Part shown: one piece after another, positions 42,587 through 51,422 of the stretch | How positions within the stretch are numbered: position 1 is the first letter of the stretch | Layout of the letters: each line of letters opens with the position of its first letter | Source of the DNA: PSLL01 sp964389705 | GTDB taxonomy: Bacteria; Desulfobacterota_D; UBA1144; Nemesobacterales; CSP1-2 | Direction: 5' to 3' | Assembly: GCA_964389705.1 (NCBI GenBank) | Contig: CAYMEO010000003.1 | Location: forward strand, 1 to 61,713 | Length of the DNA stretch: 61,713 nucleotides | The notes under the pieces: model-generated | The model's input: the letters and a program-made list of their open reading frames with translations, nothing else | The model's database searches: none | Told to the model about the DNA's origin: nothing | Program-made: the position numbers and the translations under genes

Positions 42587-43070
42587 AAAAACTTTTTGAT
42601 AAACTCTGACAACCTCTTATCTAAAAAGCGCGCTTATCCTATTGGTAGGACCGGGAAAAGGTTGCCTAGACCTCTACTATCTCATTTGCCATCTTTCTAT
42701 AGAAGGGAAATTTCTCAGGATATACAGGATATATAAGATGAAATTCAAATGGTGCATTCGGAAACAAGAGTCTTAAATTAAAATCTATCTCTATTCTCCC
42801 TTGTCGACGGCACTAAGAAATGGGGAGGGTTTGACATGCAAAGTCAAATACCCTAAAATGGTATTTAGAGAGGAATTAAATTATCTAGATATTTCAACCC
42901 CTTCTATGGAAACTGTAGTCTTAGTGACAATATCTGAGGAATAATACGTGCAATTGGCTGAGCGTAATTAAATAATTGTGATTGGAATGCAATTAGGATT
43001 TCACAGTCTTTATTTGACTCACTTTATATTAGTTGAAAAACGTAGAGTCTACTTACAGATTTAAAAAATA
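42587..43070. other. intergenic region between polA and thiL
   Basis: No confident gene lies in this stretch. It holds the strong + strand promoter at 42831-42859 and about 210 nt of transcribed leader toward thiL. A 24-codon ORF at 42857-42931 begins inside the -10 box and so is unlikely to be translated. A TPP riboswitch was looked for and not found. TAATTG and CAATTA arms near 42970-42995 could form a small hairpin. Confidence 0.5.
42831..42859 (+). promoter_or_regulatory. consensus sigma-70 promoter with two operator-like inverted repeats
   Basis: TTGACA (42831-42836), a 17-nt spacer and TAAAAT (42854-42859). The -35 is embedded in TTTGAC-N7-GTCAAA (42830-42848), and the -10 lies exactly between AAATACC (42846-42852) and GGTATTT (42860-42866). 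It points toward thiL, 205 nt away. Confidence 0.75.
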
Positions 43071-44054
43071 ATGATAGATGAGTTAAGCATTATAAGATCA
43101 ATAAAGGAGCGGTTCAAAAGCAAATCAAAAGGTATCTCATTGGGGATTGGAGACGATGCCGCGGCGGTTAAGATAAATCCTGAGTGCCTACTCCTCATCA
43201 CTGCTGATTCACATGTTGAGGACGTGCATTTCATAAAAGGTGTGATTTCTGCCAGGGATATCGGCAGAAGAGCGGTCGCCGTATCCGTTAGCGATATAGG
43301 GGCGATGGGGGGCGTACCTAGATTTTTTCTTTCTTCTCTCGGACTCTCGAGACGGGAGGATGAAGAATTTCTAAAGGGGATAATGGACGGGTTTGAAGGG
43401 GCAGAGGATGAATTTAAAATAGCCCTCATTGGAGGAAACCTAAGTGCATCCGACAAGCTCTTTCTCGACATAACAGTTTTAGGGGAGGTTGAACCTCATA
43501 TTATGGTTAAAAGAACTGGCGCCAGGCCGGGGGATATTATTTATATAAGCGGGACGGTCGGGGATGCGGCGCTAGGATTGAGAATCTTAAAGAGGGGGAA
43601 AAAAAGCCAAAGAGAGGATTACCTAATTTCAAGGTATATATCTCCCCAACCTAGACTCTCTCTCGGAAGGGAGCTTGCCCTAATGGGACTCCCTACATCA
43701 ATGATAGACATAAGCGATGGGGTCATACTCGACATTGAGCGTATAACGGTCGAGTATGGGTTGGGGGCTGATATATACCTCGAACATTTACCCATCTCTC
43801 CCGACTATAGAACCAGTGTATCTAGTTTTGCACAGGAACCTTACGAGCTTGCCCTCTCAGGCGGAGAAGACTATGAGCTTCTTTTTACGTCCCCTCGAGA
43901 AAAAACAGAGGAGATAAGAGAAATCTCAATGAAACTCGGTGTGGAAATCACAGAAATCGGGTGTGTAACAGATAAGCCGCTTCTTAGGGTTTTGGATTCA
44001 GATGGGAAAGATATAAGGGTCAAGCACCGGGGCTTTATTCACTTCAGCGCCTAA
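43071..44054 (+). CDS. thiL: thiamine-monophosphate kinase
   Basis: Phosphorylates thiamine monophosphate to the diphosphate cofactor. The N-terminal SLGIGDDAAAVKI metal motif, DSHVEDVHF, VSVSDIGAMGG and MIDISDGVILDIERI are the family signatures. Length 327 is normal. No Shine-Dalgarno precedes ATG 43071, and the upstream promoter (42831) would give a long leader. The next gene starts 1 nt after its stop, so it is co-transcribed with the CorC-type proteins. Confidence 0.94.
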   Translation: MIDELSIIRSIKERFKSKSKGISLGIGDDAAAVKINPECLLLITADSHVEDVHFIKGVISARDIGRRAVAVSVSDIGAMGGVPRFFLSSLGLSRREDEEFLKGIMDGFEGAEDEFKIALIGGNLSASDKLFLDITVLGEVEPHIMVKRTGARPGDIIYISGTVGDAALGLRILKRGKKSQREDYLISRYISPQPRLSLGRELALMGLPTSMIDISDGVILDIERITVEYGLGADIYLEHLPISPDYRTSVSSFAQEPYELALSGGEDYELLFTSPREKTEEIREISMKLGVEITEIGCVTDKPLLRVLDSDGKDIRVKHRGFIHFSA

Positions 44055-44055
44055 A

Positions 44056-45405
44056 ATGAGCGATTTGCCTTTAAGTTACAGCCTTTTTTTTATATTTGTT
44101 CTTCTTATGCTTTCAGGCTTTTTCTCTATGTCTGAGAGTTCGCTTTTTTCACTTGGAAGGCATCAGCGCCAGAGAATGAAAAAAGAGGGTAAAAAAAGTG
44201 CAGTCCTAATTGAGGGGCTACTTAAGAACCCTTACAACCTGATAATTACGATTCTTCTTATGGATGAGGTAATAAACGTTGCTTATACAAGCATGGTAGC
44301 GTCAACTGTAAGAAAGGTGATAAATAGCACCTCCGAGGAAATAAATACTTTAATTTCTATTGGGATTGCCTCTCCTAGTCTTCTCCTCCTTGGAGAGATA
44401 GGTCCAAAAACACTTGGTGTAAAATATCCTAGATTCCTGTCAAGCCTTATTTCCTACCCTCTCAACCTATTTCACATACTTATCACCCCGTTTAGATGGA
44501 TAATAATGGTTCTTTCAATCGGAATCACGTGGCTCCTTGGTGGAAAGATCGAGTATGAGCATAAATCCGGGTTTAATCCCGATGAGGTAAAGGCGCTGGT
44601 CGGGCTTGGGAGCGAAGAGGGGGTGGTTACAGACATTGAGAGAAAGCTCGTGAGCAGTCTTTTTAAACTGGAAGAAGTCCCGGCATATAAGATTATGACC
44701 CCGGCGATTGATTGTTTTTTTCTTCCTGCAAATATGTCCTGTACGGATGCGGTTTATGAGGTCAAAAAAAGGGGATTTTCAAGGATTCCTGTTTATAAAG
44801 GCGATAGGGATAATATAATTGGAATCCTCTATGCAAAAGATCTTCTTTCCGTGTCTCAGACGAATGGAACTGTGCTAGAGGCTCTTGTAAGACCGCCATA
44901 CTTCATTCCCCGGACAAAAAGGGCTTTTGATCTATTAAGAGAGTTTCAGCAGAAGAGGGTACATATAGCAGTGGTTGTGGATGAATACGGAAGGGTAGAT
45001 GGTATTGTTACTATGGAGGATATTCTTGAGGAACTCTTTGGTGAAATTGAAGATGAAAGGAGGGTTGCAAAACAATCGATAATCAAAAAGGAAGGCGAAG
45101 CAATCCTTATCCCTGGGACTATGAAGATAGATGAATTTAACGATACACTTCTTTTTACGGTGCTCAGGTCTGGAGGAATTGAGAGCTTGGGAGATGAACT
45201 CGAAGAATCAATCCTGCCTTCTGAAGGAGACCACGAGACCGTAGGCGGGTTCGTATTCGACCTTTTTGGAAGGCTTCCCCAGGAGGGGGAGCAAGTGAGG
45301 TATGGAAGAATACTTTTCATAGCGAACAAGGTTTCTGGAAAAAGAATCACAGAGATAAAAATTAAAAGAATAAAAGAGGAAAAAGAGGCAGCCAATGTCG
45401 CTTGA
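44056..45405 (+). CDS. CNNM/CorC-HlyC family transporter-associated protein, first copy
   Basis: A 449-residue membrane protein. Three to four helices of the CNNM (DUF21) domain occupy about residues 1-165, with GEIGPKTLGVKYPR as a typical conserved segment. A CBS pair follows (about 205-330, with MTPAIDC, RGFSRIPVYKGD and VVVDEYGRVDGIVTMEDILEELFG) and a CorC_HlyC domain ends the protein. These proteins are linked to Mg2+ or other cation handling; the substrate is unknown. It starts 1 nt after thiL and its end overlaps the next paralogue by 11 nt. Confidence 0.9.
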   Translation: MSDLPLSYSLFFIFVLLMLSGFFSMSESSLFSLGRHQRQRMKKEGKKSAVLIEGLLKNPYNLIITILLMDEVINVAYTSMVASTVRKVINSTSEEINTLISIGIASPSLLLLGEIGPKTLGVKYPRFLSSLISYPLNLFHILITPFRWIIMVLSIGITWLLGGKIEYEHKSGFNPDEVKALVGLGSEEGVVTDIERKLVSSLFKLEEVPAYKIMTPAIDCFFLPANMSCTDAVYEVKKRGFSRIPVYKGDRDNIIGILYAKDLLSVSQTNGTVLEALVRPPYFIPRTKRAFDLLREFQQKRVHIAVVVDEYGRVDGIVTMEDILEELFGEIEDERRVAKQSIIKKEGEAILIPGTMKIDEFNDTLLFTVLRSGGIESLGDELEESILPSEGDHETVGGFVFDLFGRLPQEGEQVRYGRILFIANKVSGKRITEIKIKRIKEEKEAANVA

Positions 45406-46618
45406 GGTAGTCATTATAGCGATAGTAGCTTGTCTTATTCTTCAAGCCCTATTTGCGGGTTCTGAAATCGCGCTTATTTCATGCGATAAAATAAAGCTGA
45501 AGGCCATCGCTGAAGCGGGATCAAAGAGGGCAAAGCTTGTGCTCAAATCATTCTTGGAAATTGAGCGCTTTATAAGCACAACACTTGTTGGTATAAATCT
45601 CTCACTTATTACAAGCACTATTGTCCTAACATTTTACATACAAGACACGTACGGGGTAGGAAAGGAATTTTATACGGTTTTAATACTTTCTCCGCTGATT
45701 GTAATCTTCGGTCAGGTAGTGCCTAAAGCCGTTTTTCAAAAAAGGGCTAACAGTATGGTTCTATGGACAATCTATCCGCTCTGGATTATATCCAGAATCT
45801 TCTCCCCTATTTTGTTTGTGGTAAACCTCTTTACAAAAGGGCTTCTGAAATTGATTGGGAGTACAGAAAATCCGTTTATAACAAGAGAAGAGCTGATTTA
45901 CGCAATTGAAGGTGGCGGAGCGACTTCTCAGAGCGGATACAGAGAGAAAATCATAAGGAGGATATTTAGGTTTTCTGAAACAAGGACAAATGAGATTATG
46001 ATTCCCCTAATTCAGGTGTGTGCTCTTAGTGAAAATACGCCGGCAAAAGAGGCCGTGAAGATGATAAAAGAGACGGGGCATTCGAGAATTCCGATTTATC
46101 ATGAAAGGGTGGATAATATCACGGGAATGCTACATGCCTTTGACCTGCTCAGTGCAAAGCCGGATGACCCTATAAAGAACTTCTCCCGTACCCCATTTTA
46201 CGTTCCTGAGACAAAGCCCGTTGACGAGCTTCTTGACGAGATGAAAAGGGGGCCCTCCGGTATGGCTGTGGTTGTGGATGAGTATGGAGGAGCCGTAGGG
46301 GTCATAACCCTTGAAGATATTCTTGAAGAGATAGTGGGCGAGATTGAAGATGAATATGACAAGGGTATAAGACTCTGGAGAAGGATTGCGGAGGGTGAGT
46401 ATCTTATAAATCCAAAGATTGAAATAGAGAGGGTAAATGAGGACTTAGGGCTTGGAATTCCGGAGGGAGAGTATGATACGCTGAGTGGATTTCTTCTTTC
46501 GGAAGAAGGCTCTATTCCCAAAGTCGGTGATGAGATTTCATATAAGAACCATAAATTCATTGTAACGAAGGCATCGCTTAGATCCATAGAAGAGGTGAAA
46601 TTAATATCGGGTAAATAA
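45395..46618 (+). CDS. CNNM/CorC-HlyC family protein, second copy
   Basis: A 407-residue paralogue of the preceding protein with the same order: CNNM helices (about 5-160, GQVVPKAVFQKRA), CBS pair (TGHSRIPIYHERVDN and VVVDEYGGAVGVITLEDILEEIVGEIEDEYD) and CorC_HlyC domain. The two proteins are clearly related but diverged and are translated from overlapping frames, suggesting they act as a heteromeric pair. The CBS2 segment is nearly identical in both. It ends 103 nt before hisB. Confidence 0.9.
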   Translation: MSLEVVIIAIVACLILQALFAGSEIALISCDKIKLKAIAEAGSKRAKLVLKSFLEIERFISTTLVGINLSLITSTIVLTFYIQDTYGVGKEFYTVLILSPLIVIFGQVVPKAVFQKRANSMVLWTIYPLWIISRIFSPILFVVNLFTKGLLKLIGSTENPFITREELIYAIEGGGATSQSGYREKIIRRIFRFSETRTNEIMIPLIQVCALSENTPAKEAVKMIKETGHSRIPIYHERVDNITGMLHAFDLLSAKPDDPIKNFSRTPFYVPETKPVDELLDEMKRGPSGMAVVVDEYGGAVGVITLEDILEEIVGEIEDEYDKGIRLWRRIAEGEYLINPKIEIERVNEDLGLGIPEGEYDTLSGFLLSEEGSIPKVGDEISYKNHKFIVTKASLRSIEEVKLISGK

Positions 46619-46683
46619 GAAGACAGTTGATTATCACCATTATCGTCAGGTATATCAAATCTATGGGTTGCCCCTACGATCGC

Positions 46684-46712
46684 TTGGATAGTCCCCGAAT
46701 TTCGGATATTAT
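46684..46712 (+). promoter_or_regulatory. hisB promoter, leaderless type, with spacer palindrome
   Basis: TTGGAT (46684-46689), a 17-nt spacer and TATTAT (46707-46712), then 9 nt to ATG 46722. The spacer contains the palindrome CCGAATTTCGG (46695-46705), a possible operator. Confidence 0.65.
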
Positions 46713-46721
46713 TCTAGTCTG

Positions 46722-47309
46722 ATGGAAAGGCGCTCTAAGTTTGAGAGAAAAACATCCGAGGTAGAGGTCTCAGTTGACATTAATATTGATGGAAAAGGGA
46801 ATTATGACATCGAGACCGGAATCCCTTTTTTCAACCATATGCTCTCGCAGTTTGCAAAACACGGCTACTTTGACTTGGCTCTTAGGGCAAAGGGTGATAT
46901 TGATGTGGATTTTCACCATACAGTAGAAGACGTGGGGCTTTCTTTGGGTGAGGCTTTCCTTAATGCCCTTGGGGATAAAAAGGGGATAACGAGGTTTGCT
47001 GAGGCGTTTGTTCCTTTTGACGAGGCTCTTGTCTTTGCATCTGTGGATCTAAGTGGAAGGCCTTATTTTGTATACCGGATTCGCACCCCCAAGAGTAAGA
47101 TAGGGGACTTTGATGTAGAGCTTGGGAAAGAATTCTTTAAATCCCTTTCTACGGCTCTGAAATGCAATCTGCACATAGAGCTAAGATATGGAGACAACCT
47201 TCACCACATAATTGAAGCTACCTTCAAGGCTGTAGGTCGCGCCCTTGATAAGGCATCGAGAATTGATCCGCGCTCCGAAGAGATACCTTCGACAAAGGGA
47301 AGACTCTAG
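46722..47309 (+). CDS. hisB: imidazoleglycerol-phosphate dehydratase
   Basis: Catalyses the sixth step of histidine synthesis. Metal-binding motifs DFHHTVEDVG and NLHHIIEATFKA are the two HHxxED-type sites; FFNHMLSQFAKHG is also present. Length 195 is that of the monofunctional enzyme, without the HisB-N phosphatase. It stands before hisH by 96 nt. Confidence 0.97.
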   Translation: MERRSKFERKTSEVEVSVDINIDGKGNYDIETGIPFFNHMLSQFAKHGYFDLALRAKGDIDVDFHHTVEDVGLSLGEAFLNALGDKKGITRFAEAFVPFDEALVFASVDLSGRPYFVYRIRTPKSKIGDFDVELGKEFFKSLSTALKCNLHIELRYGDNLHHIIEATFKAVGRALDKASRIDPRSEEIPSTKGRL

Positions 47310-47405
47310 AGAAAGAACGTAGTGGCAATTCATGAATTACCACTACAGAGTGTTTATTTATGTAAGTTTCTGTTGATTGCGATTAAACAATTTAAGGAGA
47401 TTTTA

Positions 47406-48029
47406 ATGATCTCTATAGTTGACTATGGAATGGGAAATTTAAGGAGTGTAAAAAAGGCGTTTGAGAGCCTTGGATATTCGGTTGCTCTAAACAGAAATCC
47501 CAAAGAGATTTTGAGTTCAAGTGGACTTGTGCTCCCCGGGGTTGGGGCGTTTGGGGAGTGTATGAAAAACCTTGAAGAATACGGCTTATCAGAGCCGATT
47601 AAGGAATTCATATATAATGGAAAACCGTTTTTGGGAATATGTCTTGGGCTTCAGCTTCTTTTTGAAGAGAGTGACGAATCGCCTGGCATTAGAGGGCTCG
47701 GAGTTTTAAAGGGCAGAGTAATTAGATTTTCGTTTGATAAAAAACTCAAGGTTCCACATATGGGTTGGAATCGAGTAGATATAGATACGGAGCTTCCTAT
47801 AGCGCGCGGTATCAAAAATAGAAGTTGGTTTTATTTTGTCCATTCATATTTCCCTGAGCCTAAAGACGAGGGCATTATTGTGGGCCGAACCCAGTACGGA
47901 ATAGAATTTACATCGGCAGTCCAAAAGGAAAATATATTTGCCTGTCAGTTTCATCCTGAAAAGAGTAGCTCCACAGGGCTCAAGCTTCTTGAGAACTTTG
48001 CTCTTATGTGTGAAAAGAGGGGTAACTGA
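47406..48029 (+). CDS. hisH: imidazole glycerol phosphate synthase glutamine amidotransferase subunit
   Basis: Supplies ammonia to HisF. The catalytic Cys is in FLGICLGLQLLFEE and the His-Glu pair is in ACQFHPEKSSSTG. A longer reading frame opens at 47322, but AAGGAG at 47394-47399 sits 6 nt before ATG 47406, and MISIVDYGMGNL is the canonical N-terminus. hisF does not follow; a hybrid kinase gene starts 111 nt later, so the his genes are split in this genome. Confidence 0.96.
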   Translation: MISIVDYGMGNLRSVKKAFESLGYSVALNRNPKEILSSSGLVLPGVGAFGECMKNLEEYGLSEPIKEFIYNGKPFLGICLGLQLLFEESDESPGIRGLGVLKGRVIRFSFDKKLKVPHMGWNRVDIDTELPIARGIKNRSWFYFVHSYFPEPKDEGIIVGRTQYGIEFTSAVQKENIFACQFHPEKSSSTGLKLLENFALMCEKRGN

Positions 48030-48140
48030 TAGAATTTCTTCCATGCGAATTTAAAAAGGTTGTGAGTTATAATTAAAACAGGAGACGATCTATAAATTTC
48101 TCCTGCTGTCTTTCTTCTAGAGCAATAAAAAGGTCTCTCA

Positions 48141-50051
48141 ATGGCAAAAGCAAATATTCTGGTCGTTGAGGATGAAACCATAGTAGCCAAGTACATACAG
48201 AAATGGCTAAGGAGCCTAGGATATAGCGTTCCTGCTGTGGTCTCTTCAGGTGAGGAGGCCATTGAAAAGACTGAGGAAATCCATCCGGATTTGGTACTTA
48301 TGGATATTGTGCTCAAAGGTAATATGGACGGCATAGAAACGGCTAGGAGGATCCGTGCCCGCCTGAATATTCCGATTATCTTCCTTACGGCTTATGCCGA
48401 TGAAAATACGCTGGAGAGGGCAAAGGTAACAGAGCCTTTTGGATACATAATCAAGCCCTTTGAAGAGAGAGAACTGCACAGCACAATTGAGATGGCTCTC
48501 TACAAGCACAGGATGGAGAGGCAGCTGAAAGAGAGCCGAGAGTGGTTTGCCACGACACTCAAAAGCATATGTGATGCTGTGATTGCAACGGACAGAGAGG
48601 GCTTGATAACATTTATGAATCCTGTTGCCGAATCTCTAACCGGCTGGGAGCAAAAGGAGGCCCTGGGTAGGGATTTAAAAGAGGTATTCAGAGTCATAGA
48701 TGAAAAAACGCGTATTCCTATAGAGAATCTCGGAGCAGATGTGCTCCGTCAGGGCGTTGTTACTAATCCTACCGAACATATACTTATCTCAAGATATGGA
48801 AGGGAAATGTATATTGATGACAGTGTCGCGCCTATAAAAGACGATAGTGGAAATATTATGGGTGTTGTTTTAATATTTCGTGATGCTACGGAGCGTAGGC
48901 GCATGGCGGAAGAGCTCTTAAAGGCTCAAAGACTTGAGTCAGTAGGAATCTTGGCATGTGGTATTGCTCACGATTTTAATAATCTCCTCGCCTCAATTCT
49001 CGGCAACATCTCTCTTTTGAAGGCGCGTGTAAATGCTCAAGATGAGACATATAGAAGGCTCCGAGAGGCGGAGAAGGCATGTATTGAAGCAAAGAGGCTC
49101 ACTCAACAACTGCTTATGTTCTCTAGGGGTGGAGCTCCTGTTAAGAAGTTAACTTCTATTGAACAGGTAATAAGAGAATCGGTCTCATTTGCACTTAGGG
49201 GTTCAAACGTAAGGTGTGAATTGAGTATAGAGGAGGGGCTGTGGGATGTGGAAGTAGACGAGAGTCAGATAGCCCAGGTTATTACTAATCTGGTTATAAA
49301 TGCGCAACGGGCTATGCCTCAAGGTGGGGTGGTGAAGGTAAGCGCACAAAACGCAACTGAAGTAGAGGCGGATTTGAAACCTACCTCTACAGAAGGGGGA
49401 AGGTATATAAAGATAACTGTGGAGGATGAAGGGGAGGGAATACCACCGGGGCATCTGTCAAAGATATTCGATCCGTTCTTTGCTACAAAACACAGAAGCA
49501 GTGGTCTAGGGCTCGCGATGGCATATTCCATAATAAAGAACCATGATGGGTATATCGGAGTGGAATCGGAATTGGGGAGTGGAATGAAGGTTTATATATA
49601 TATTCCCGCATCAAATAAGAAGATGGAAGAAAAGGGCGGGATAGTGGCAGAGGGAGGAGTATTGAGAGGCAGCGGAAGGGTGTTGATAGTGGATGATGAA
49701 GAGATGATAAGAGAGATTACTGGAGAGATGCTAGGCCATATGGGGTATGAAATAGAATACGCATCGGATGGATCTGAGGCTATAGAGGTATACAAAAGAG
49801 CCAAAGAAGAAGGTAGGTCATTTGATGTGGTGATAATGGATTTAACTGTTTTGAGAGGAATAGGTGGGGAAGAAGCAATAGCGAAGCTCAGAGAGATAGA
49901 CCCGAATATTAGAGCAATAGTATCGGGTGGATATTCAGATGATAGGGTGATGTCTGAGTACAAGGATCACGGCTTTAAAGGCTTTATCTCCAAGCCATAT
50001 AGCATGAGAGATTTAGGTGCGGTGCTATATAAGGTGATAAATGAAAAATAA
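48141..50051 (+). CDS. hybrid sensor kinase: receiver-PAS-kinase-receiver
   Basis: A 636-residue soluble protein. An N-terminal receiver (1-120; phospho Asp in LVLMDIVLKG, TAYADE) is followed by a PAS domain (about 135-255), a DHp domain with H-box GIAHDFNNLLAS near residue 276, a HATPase domain with VEDEGEGIPPGH and SSGLGLAMAYSI, and a C-terminal receiver (about 515-636; Asp in VIMDLTV). This N-REC plus C-REC arrangement suggests a phosphorelay hub. No transmembrane segment or adjacent output regulator is seen. AAAGG precedes ATG. It converges with the ferredoxin gene. Confidence 0.9.
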   Translation: MAKANILVVEDETIVAKYIQKWLRSLGYSVPAVVSSGEEAIEKTEEIHPDLVLMDIVLKGNMDGIETARRIRARLNIPIIFLTAYADENTLERAKVTEPFGYIIKPFEERELHSTIEMALYKHRMERQLKESREWFATTLKSICDAVIATDREGLITFMNPVAESLTGWEQKEALGRDLKEVFRVIDEKTRIPIENLGADVLRQGVVTNPTEHILISRYGREMYIDDSVAPIKDDSGNIMGVVLIFRDATERRRMAEELLKAQRLESVGILACGIAHDFNNLLASILGNISLLKARVNAQDETYRRLREAEKACIEAKRLTQQLLMFSRGGAPVKKLTSIEQVIRESVSFALRGSNVRCELSIEEGLWDVEVDESQIAQVITNLVINAQRAMPQGGVVKVSAQNATEVEADLKPTSTEGGRYIKITVEDEGEGIPPGHLSKIFDPFFATKHRSSGLGLAMAYSIIKNHDGYIGVESELGSGMKVYIYIPASNKKMEEKGGIVAEGGVLRGSGRVLIVDDEEMIREITGEMLGHMGYEIEYASDGSEAIEVYKRAKEEGRSFDVVIMDLTVLRGIGGEEAIAKLREIDPNIRAIVSGGYSDDRVMSEYKDHGFKGFISKPYSMRDLGAVLYKVINEK

Positions 50052-50131
50052 GAAAGGCAAAGGCTAGCCGCCTCATTCTAGACAGATATAGGATTCACTC
50101 ATTACAAATTATATCTCTGTGAAAATGGGTA

Positions 50132-50470
50132 TTACCCACGAGGGTAGGGGAGCCCATGTTTGCGGCGATGGTTTTGCATATCCTTTTTCTGGTGGGTCTT
50201 AATACACAGATTGGAGCGCGGCTTTGCGGTACAAATTAGGATAAAACCGGCATCTTTATCTTGCGGGTAGTAGCGGATGGCATCAGACTGATCCACTTCC
50301 CCTTTAAGAAGACGCGAGGCACAGGTTAGGCAGAATCCCTGCAGGCACATAGACGGGATATCTGTATATCCTGCCTCATAAGCGGCATCTAATATGTATT
50401 CATCTTCGCCAACTTCTATGTGAGCCGTGCCCGTATCTGGGATAATTAGCTCAACATTATAGGTTTTCAT
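50132..50470 (-). CDS. [2Fe-2S] ferredoxin, plant/chloroplast type
   Basis: A 112-residue electron carrier. The cluster motif CLQGFCLTC (C-x4-C-x2-C) lies near residues 42-50, and the fourth Cys is in FILICTAKPRS. The C-terminal about 25 residues (KTHQKKDMQNHRRKHG) are basic and unusual for the family. It lies 202 nt downstream of the Dps-like gene on the same strand, so it could supply electrons to mobilise stored iron, but this is inferred from position only. Confidence 0.88.
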   Translation of the reverse strand: MKTYNVELIIPDTGTAHIEVGEDEYILDAAYEAGYTDIPSMCLQGFCLTCASRLLKGEVDQSDAIRYYPQDKDAGFILICTAKPRSNLCIKTHQKKDMQNHRRKHGLPYPRG

Positions 50471-50622
50471 TTTATCTACTCTCTGAGTATTGTAAGAGAA
50501 AAGTGGGCTAAGGATCTTTAGCCTGAGTTATAAATCGCACAATAAATCACCCTTGTCTTACTCTTAAAAGGATAATATTGGTAACTGGAATAATTTTGAT
50601 AAGTGCCTCTCTTCTTAGAAGG

Positions 50623-50648
50623 TAGGGACACTTTGCAAAGTGTCCCTA
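50623..50648. repeat. perfect 26-bp palindrome
   Basis: TAGGGACACTTTG (50623-50635) is followed directly by its exact reverse complement (50636-50648). It lies between the Dps-like gene and the ferredoxin gene. There is no T-tract for - strand transcription. Its perfect symmetry suggests a REP-like or MITE-like element, or a terminator of the Dps-like gene. Confidence 0.8.
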
Positions 50649-50672
50649 CTACCCCTGATTATCAGATTGATT

Positions 50673-51296
50673 TTAAGGGTTATAGAATCCTCTATTCTTG
50701 CTGTAGGGCGCTTCACCTGGTTCTCCGCGCCGGAAGTGTCCGGATGGACGTATCACTCCATCTCTCTCTTTACTGAGCAATTCAATAAACCAGGCCTCGT
50801 GCTCAATCTCTTCCTGAAGGATTCGGGAAGCCATGTCATAGGTGCGTGGGTCTTTACCAAATGTAAGATCGCAGATTTCGCTCCAGGTTCTGATTGCACA
50901 TCTTTCAGCTTCAAGGAGAACCTCTAGAATATTGGCAGCGGTGGGGTTGTCGGGTAGGTATGCATCCATACATGATGCCCTATCGGCAAATTCACGTATG
51001 TCTTTAGGAAGTCCGCCACCAAGTTCATAAATTCTAGGAGTTATAAGCTCAAAGTGAGCGCGGTCCTCTAATCTTGCGTCTTCACAGATCTCTTTATAGT
51101 CTTCGTGCCCAGCAAGATACATGCGGAGAATGGTGTAATAATAATATGTAGTGAACTCGGCACCTGCCGCATCAATTAGCTTTTCACGGAGCTCCTCTAC
51201 ATTTACGCCGCGGGCTTCAATCTGCTCAACTCCCACACGCTGGGTTACGTCTCCGTGTTTTACCTTTCCCTTCATATGTTTCTTTTCCTTTGCCAT
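50673..51296 (-). CDS. Dps-like ferritin-superfamily protein (DPSL/thioferritin type)
   Basis: A 207-residue four-helix protein. Candidate di-iron ligands are E47 (GAEFTTYYY), D78/H81 (LEDRAHFE), E131 (LEAERCAIR) and E163/H166 (QEEIEHEAW). Cys109, Cys133 and Cys142 fit the thiol-containing DPSL (thioferritin) group that detoxifies peroxide with iron. It is clearly distinct from classical Dps and bacterioferritin. AAGGAGG precedes the ATG. It is divergently placed to the Fur/PerR regulator with a 126-nt gap holding a TTGCAA direct repeat over its promoter, and is followed by the ferredoxin gene. Confidence 0.83.
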   Translation of the reverse strand: MAKEKKHMKGKVKHGDVTQRVGVEQIEARGVNVEELREKLIDAAGAEFTTYYYYTILRMYLAGHEDYKEICEDARLEDRAHFELITPRIYELGGGLPKDIREFADRASCMDAYLPDNPTAANILEVLLEAERCAIRTWSEICDLTFGKDPRTYDMASRILQEEIEHEAWFIELLSKERDGVIRPSGHFRRGEPGEAPYSKNRGFYNP

Positions 51297-51334
51297 TTTC
51301 TACTGCCTCCTTATTTTGGTTTGGTTTTAACACT

Positions 51335-51362
51335 ATTTTATACTATTGCAAATAAATTGCAA
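51335..51362 (-). promoter_or_regulatory. Dps-like gene promoter over a TTGCAA direct repeat
   Basis: On the - strand, TTGCAA (51362-51357), a 16-nt spacer and TAAAAT (51340-51335). A second TTGCAA at 51346-51351 lies inside the spacer; ATTGCAAAT is repeated twice with 2-nt overlap of flanks. Good spacing to the Shine-Dalgarno and ATG at 51296. Confidence 0.55.
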
Positions 51363-51410
51363 ATGAAATGAATTATCAATTAGTAGATTTAGCTATTTTG
51401 ATGAGTGTGC

Positions 51411-51420
51411 TATAATTATA
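51411..51420 (+). promoter_or_regulatory. extended -10 box and palindrome before the Fur/PerR gene
   Basis: TATAATTATA is a perfect 10-bp palindrome, and its first six bases form an extended -10 (TGC-TATAAT). The GTG at 51423 lies 6 nt after the -10 hexamer. It resembles the core of PerR/Fur boxes, suggesting autoregulation. Confidence 0.55.
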
Positions 51421-51422
51421 TA

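Noticed and set aside
42857..42931. 24-codon ORF after the 42831 promoter
   Set aside because: Its ATG lies within the -10 box and would not be transcribed from that promoter.
42870..43070. TPP riboswitch ahead of thiL
   Set aside because: The conserved CUGAGA and the second helix motif of the THI box could not be found; only GGCTGAG occurs in isolation.
47322..47405. Longer start for hisH
   Set aside because: AAGGAG before ATG 47406 and the canonical N-terminus outweigh the upstream ATG.
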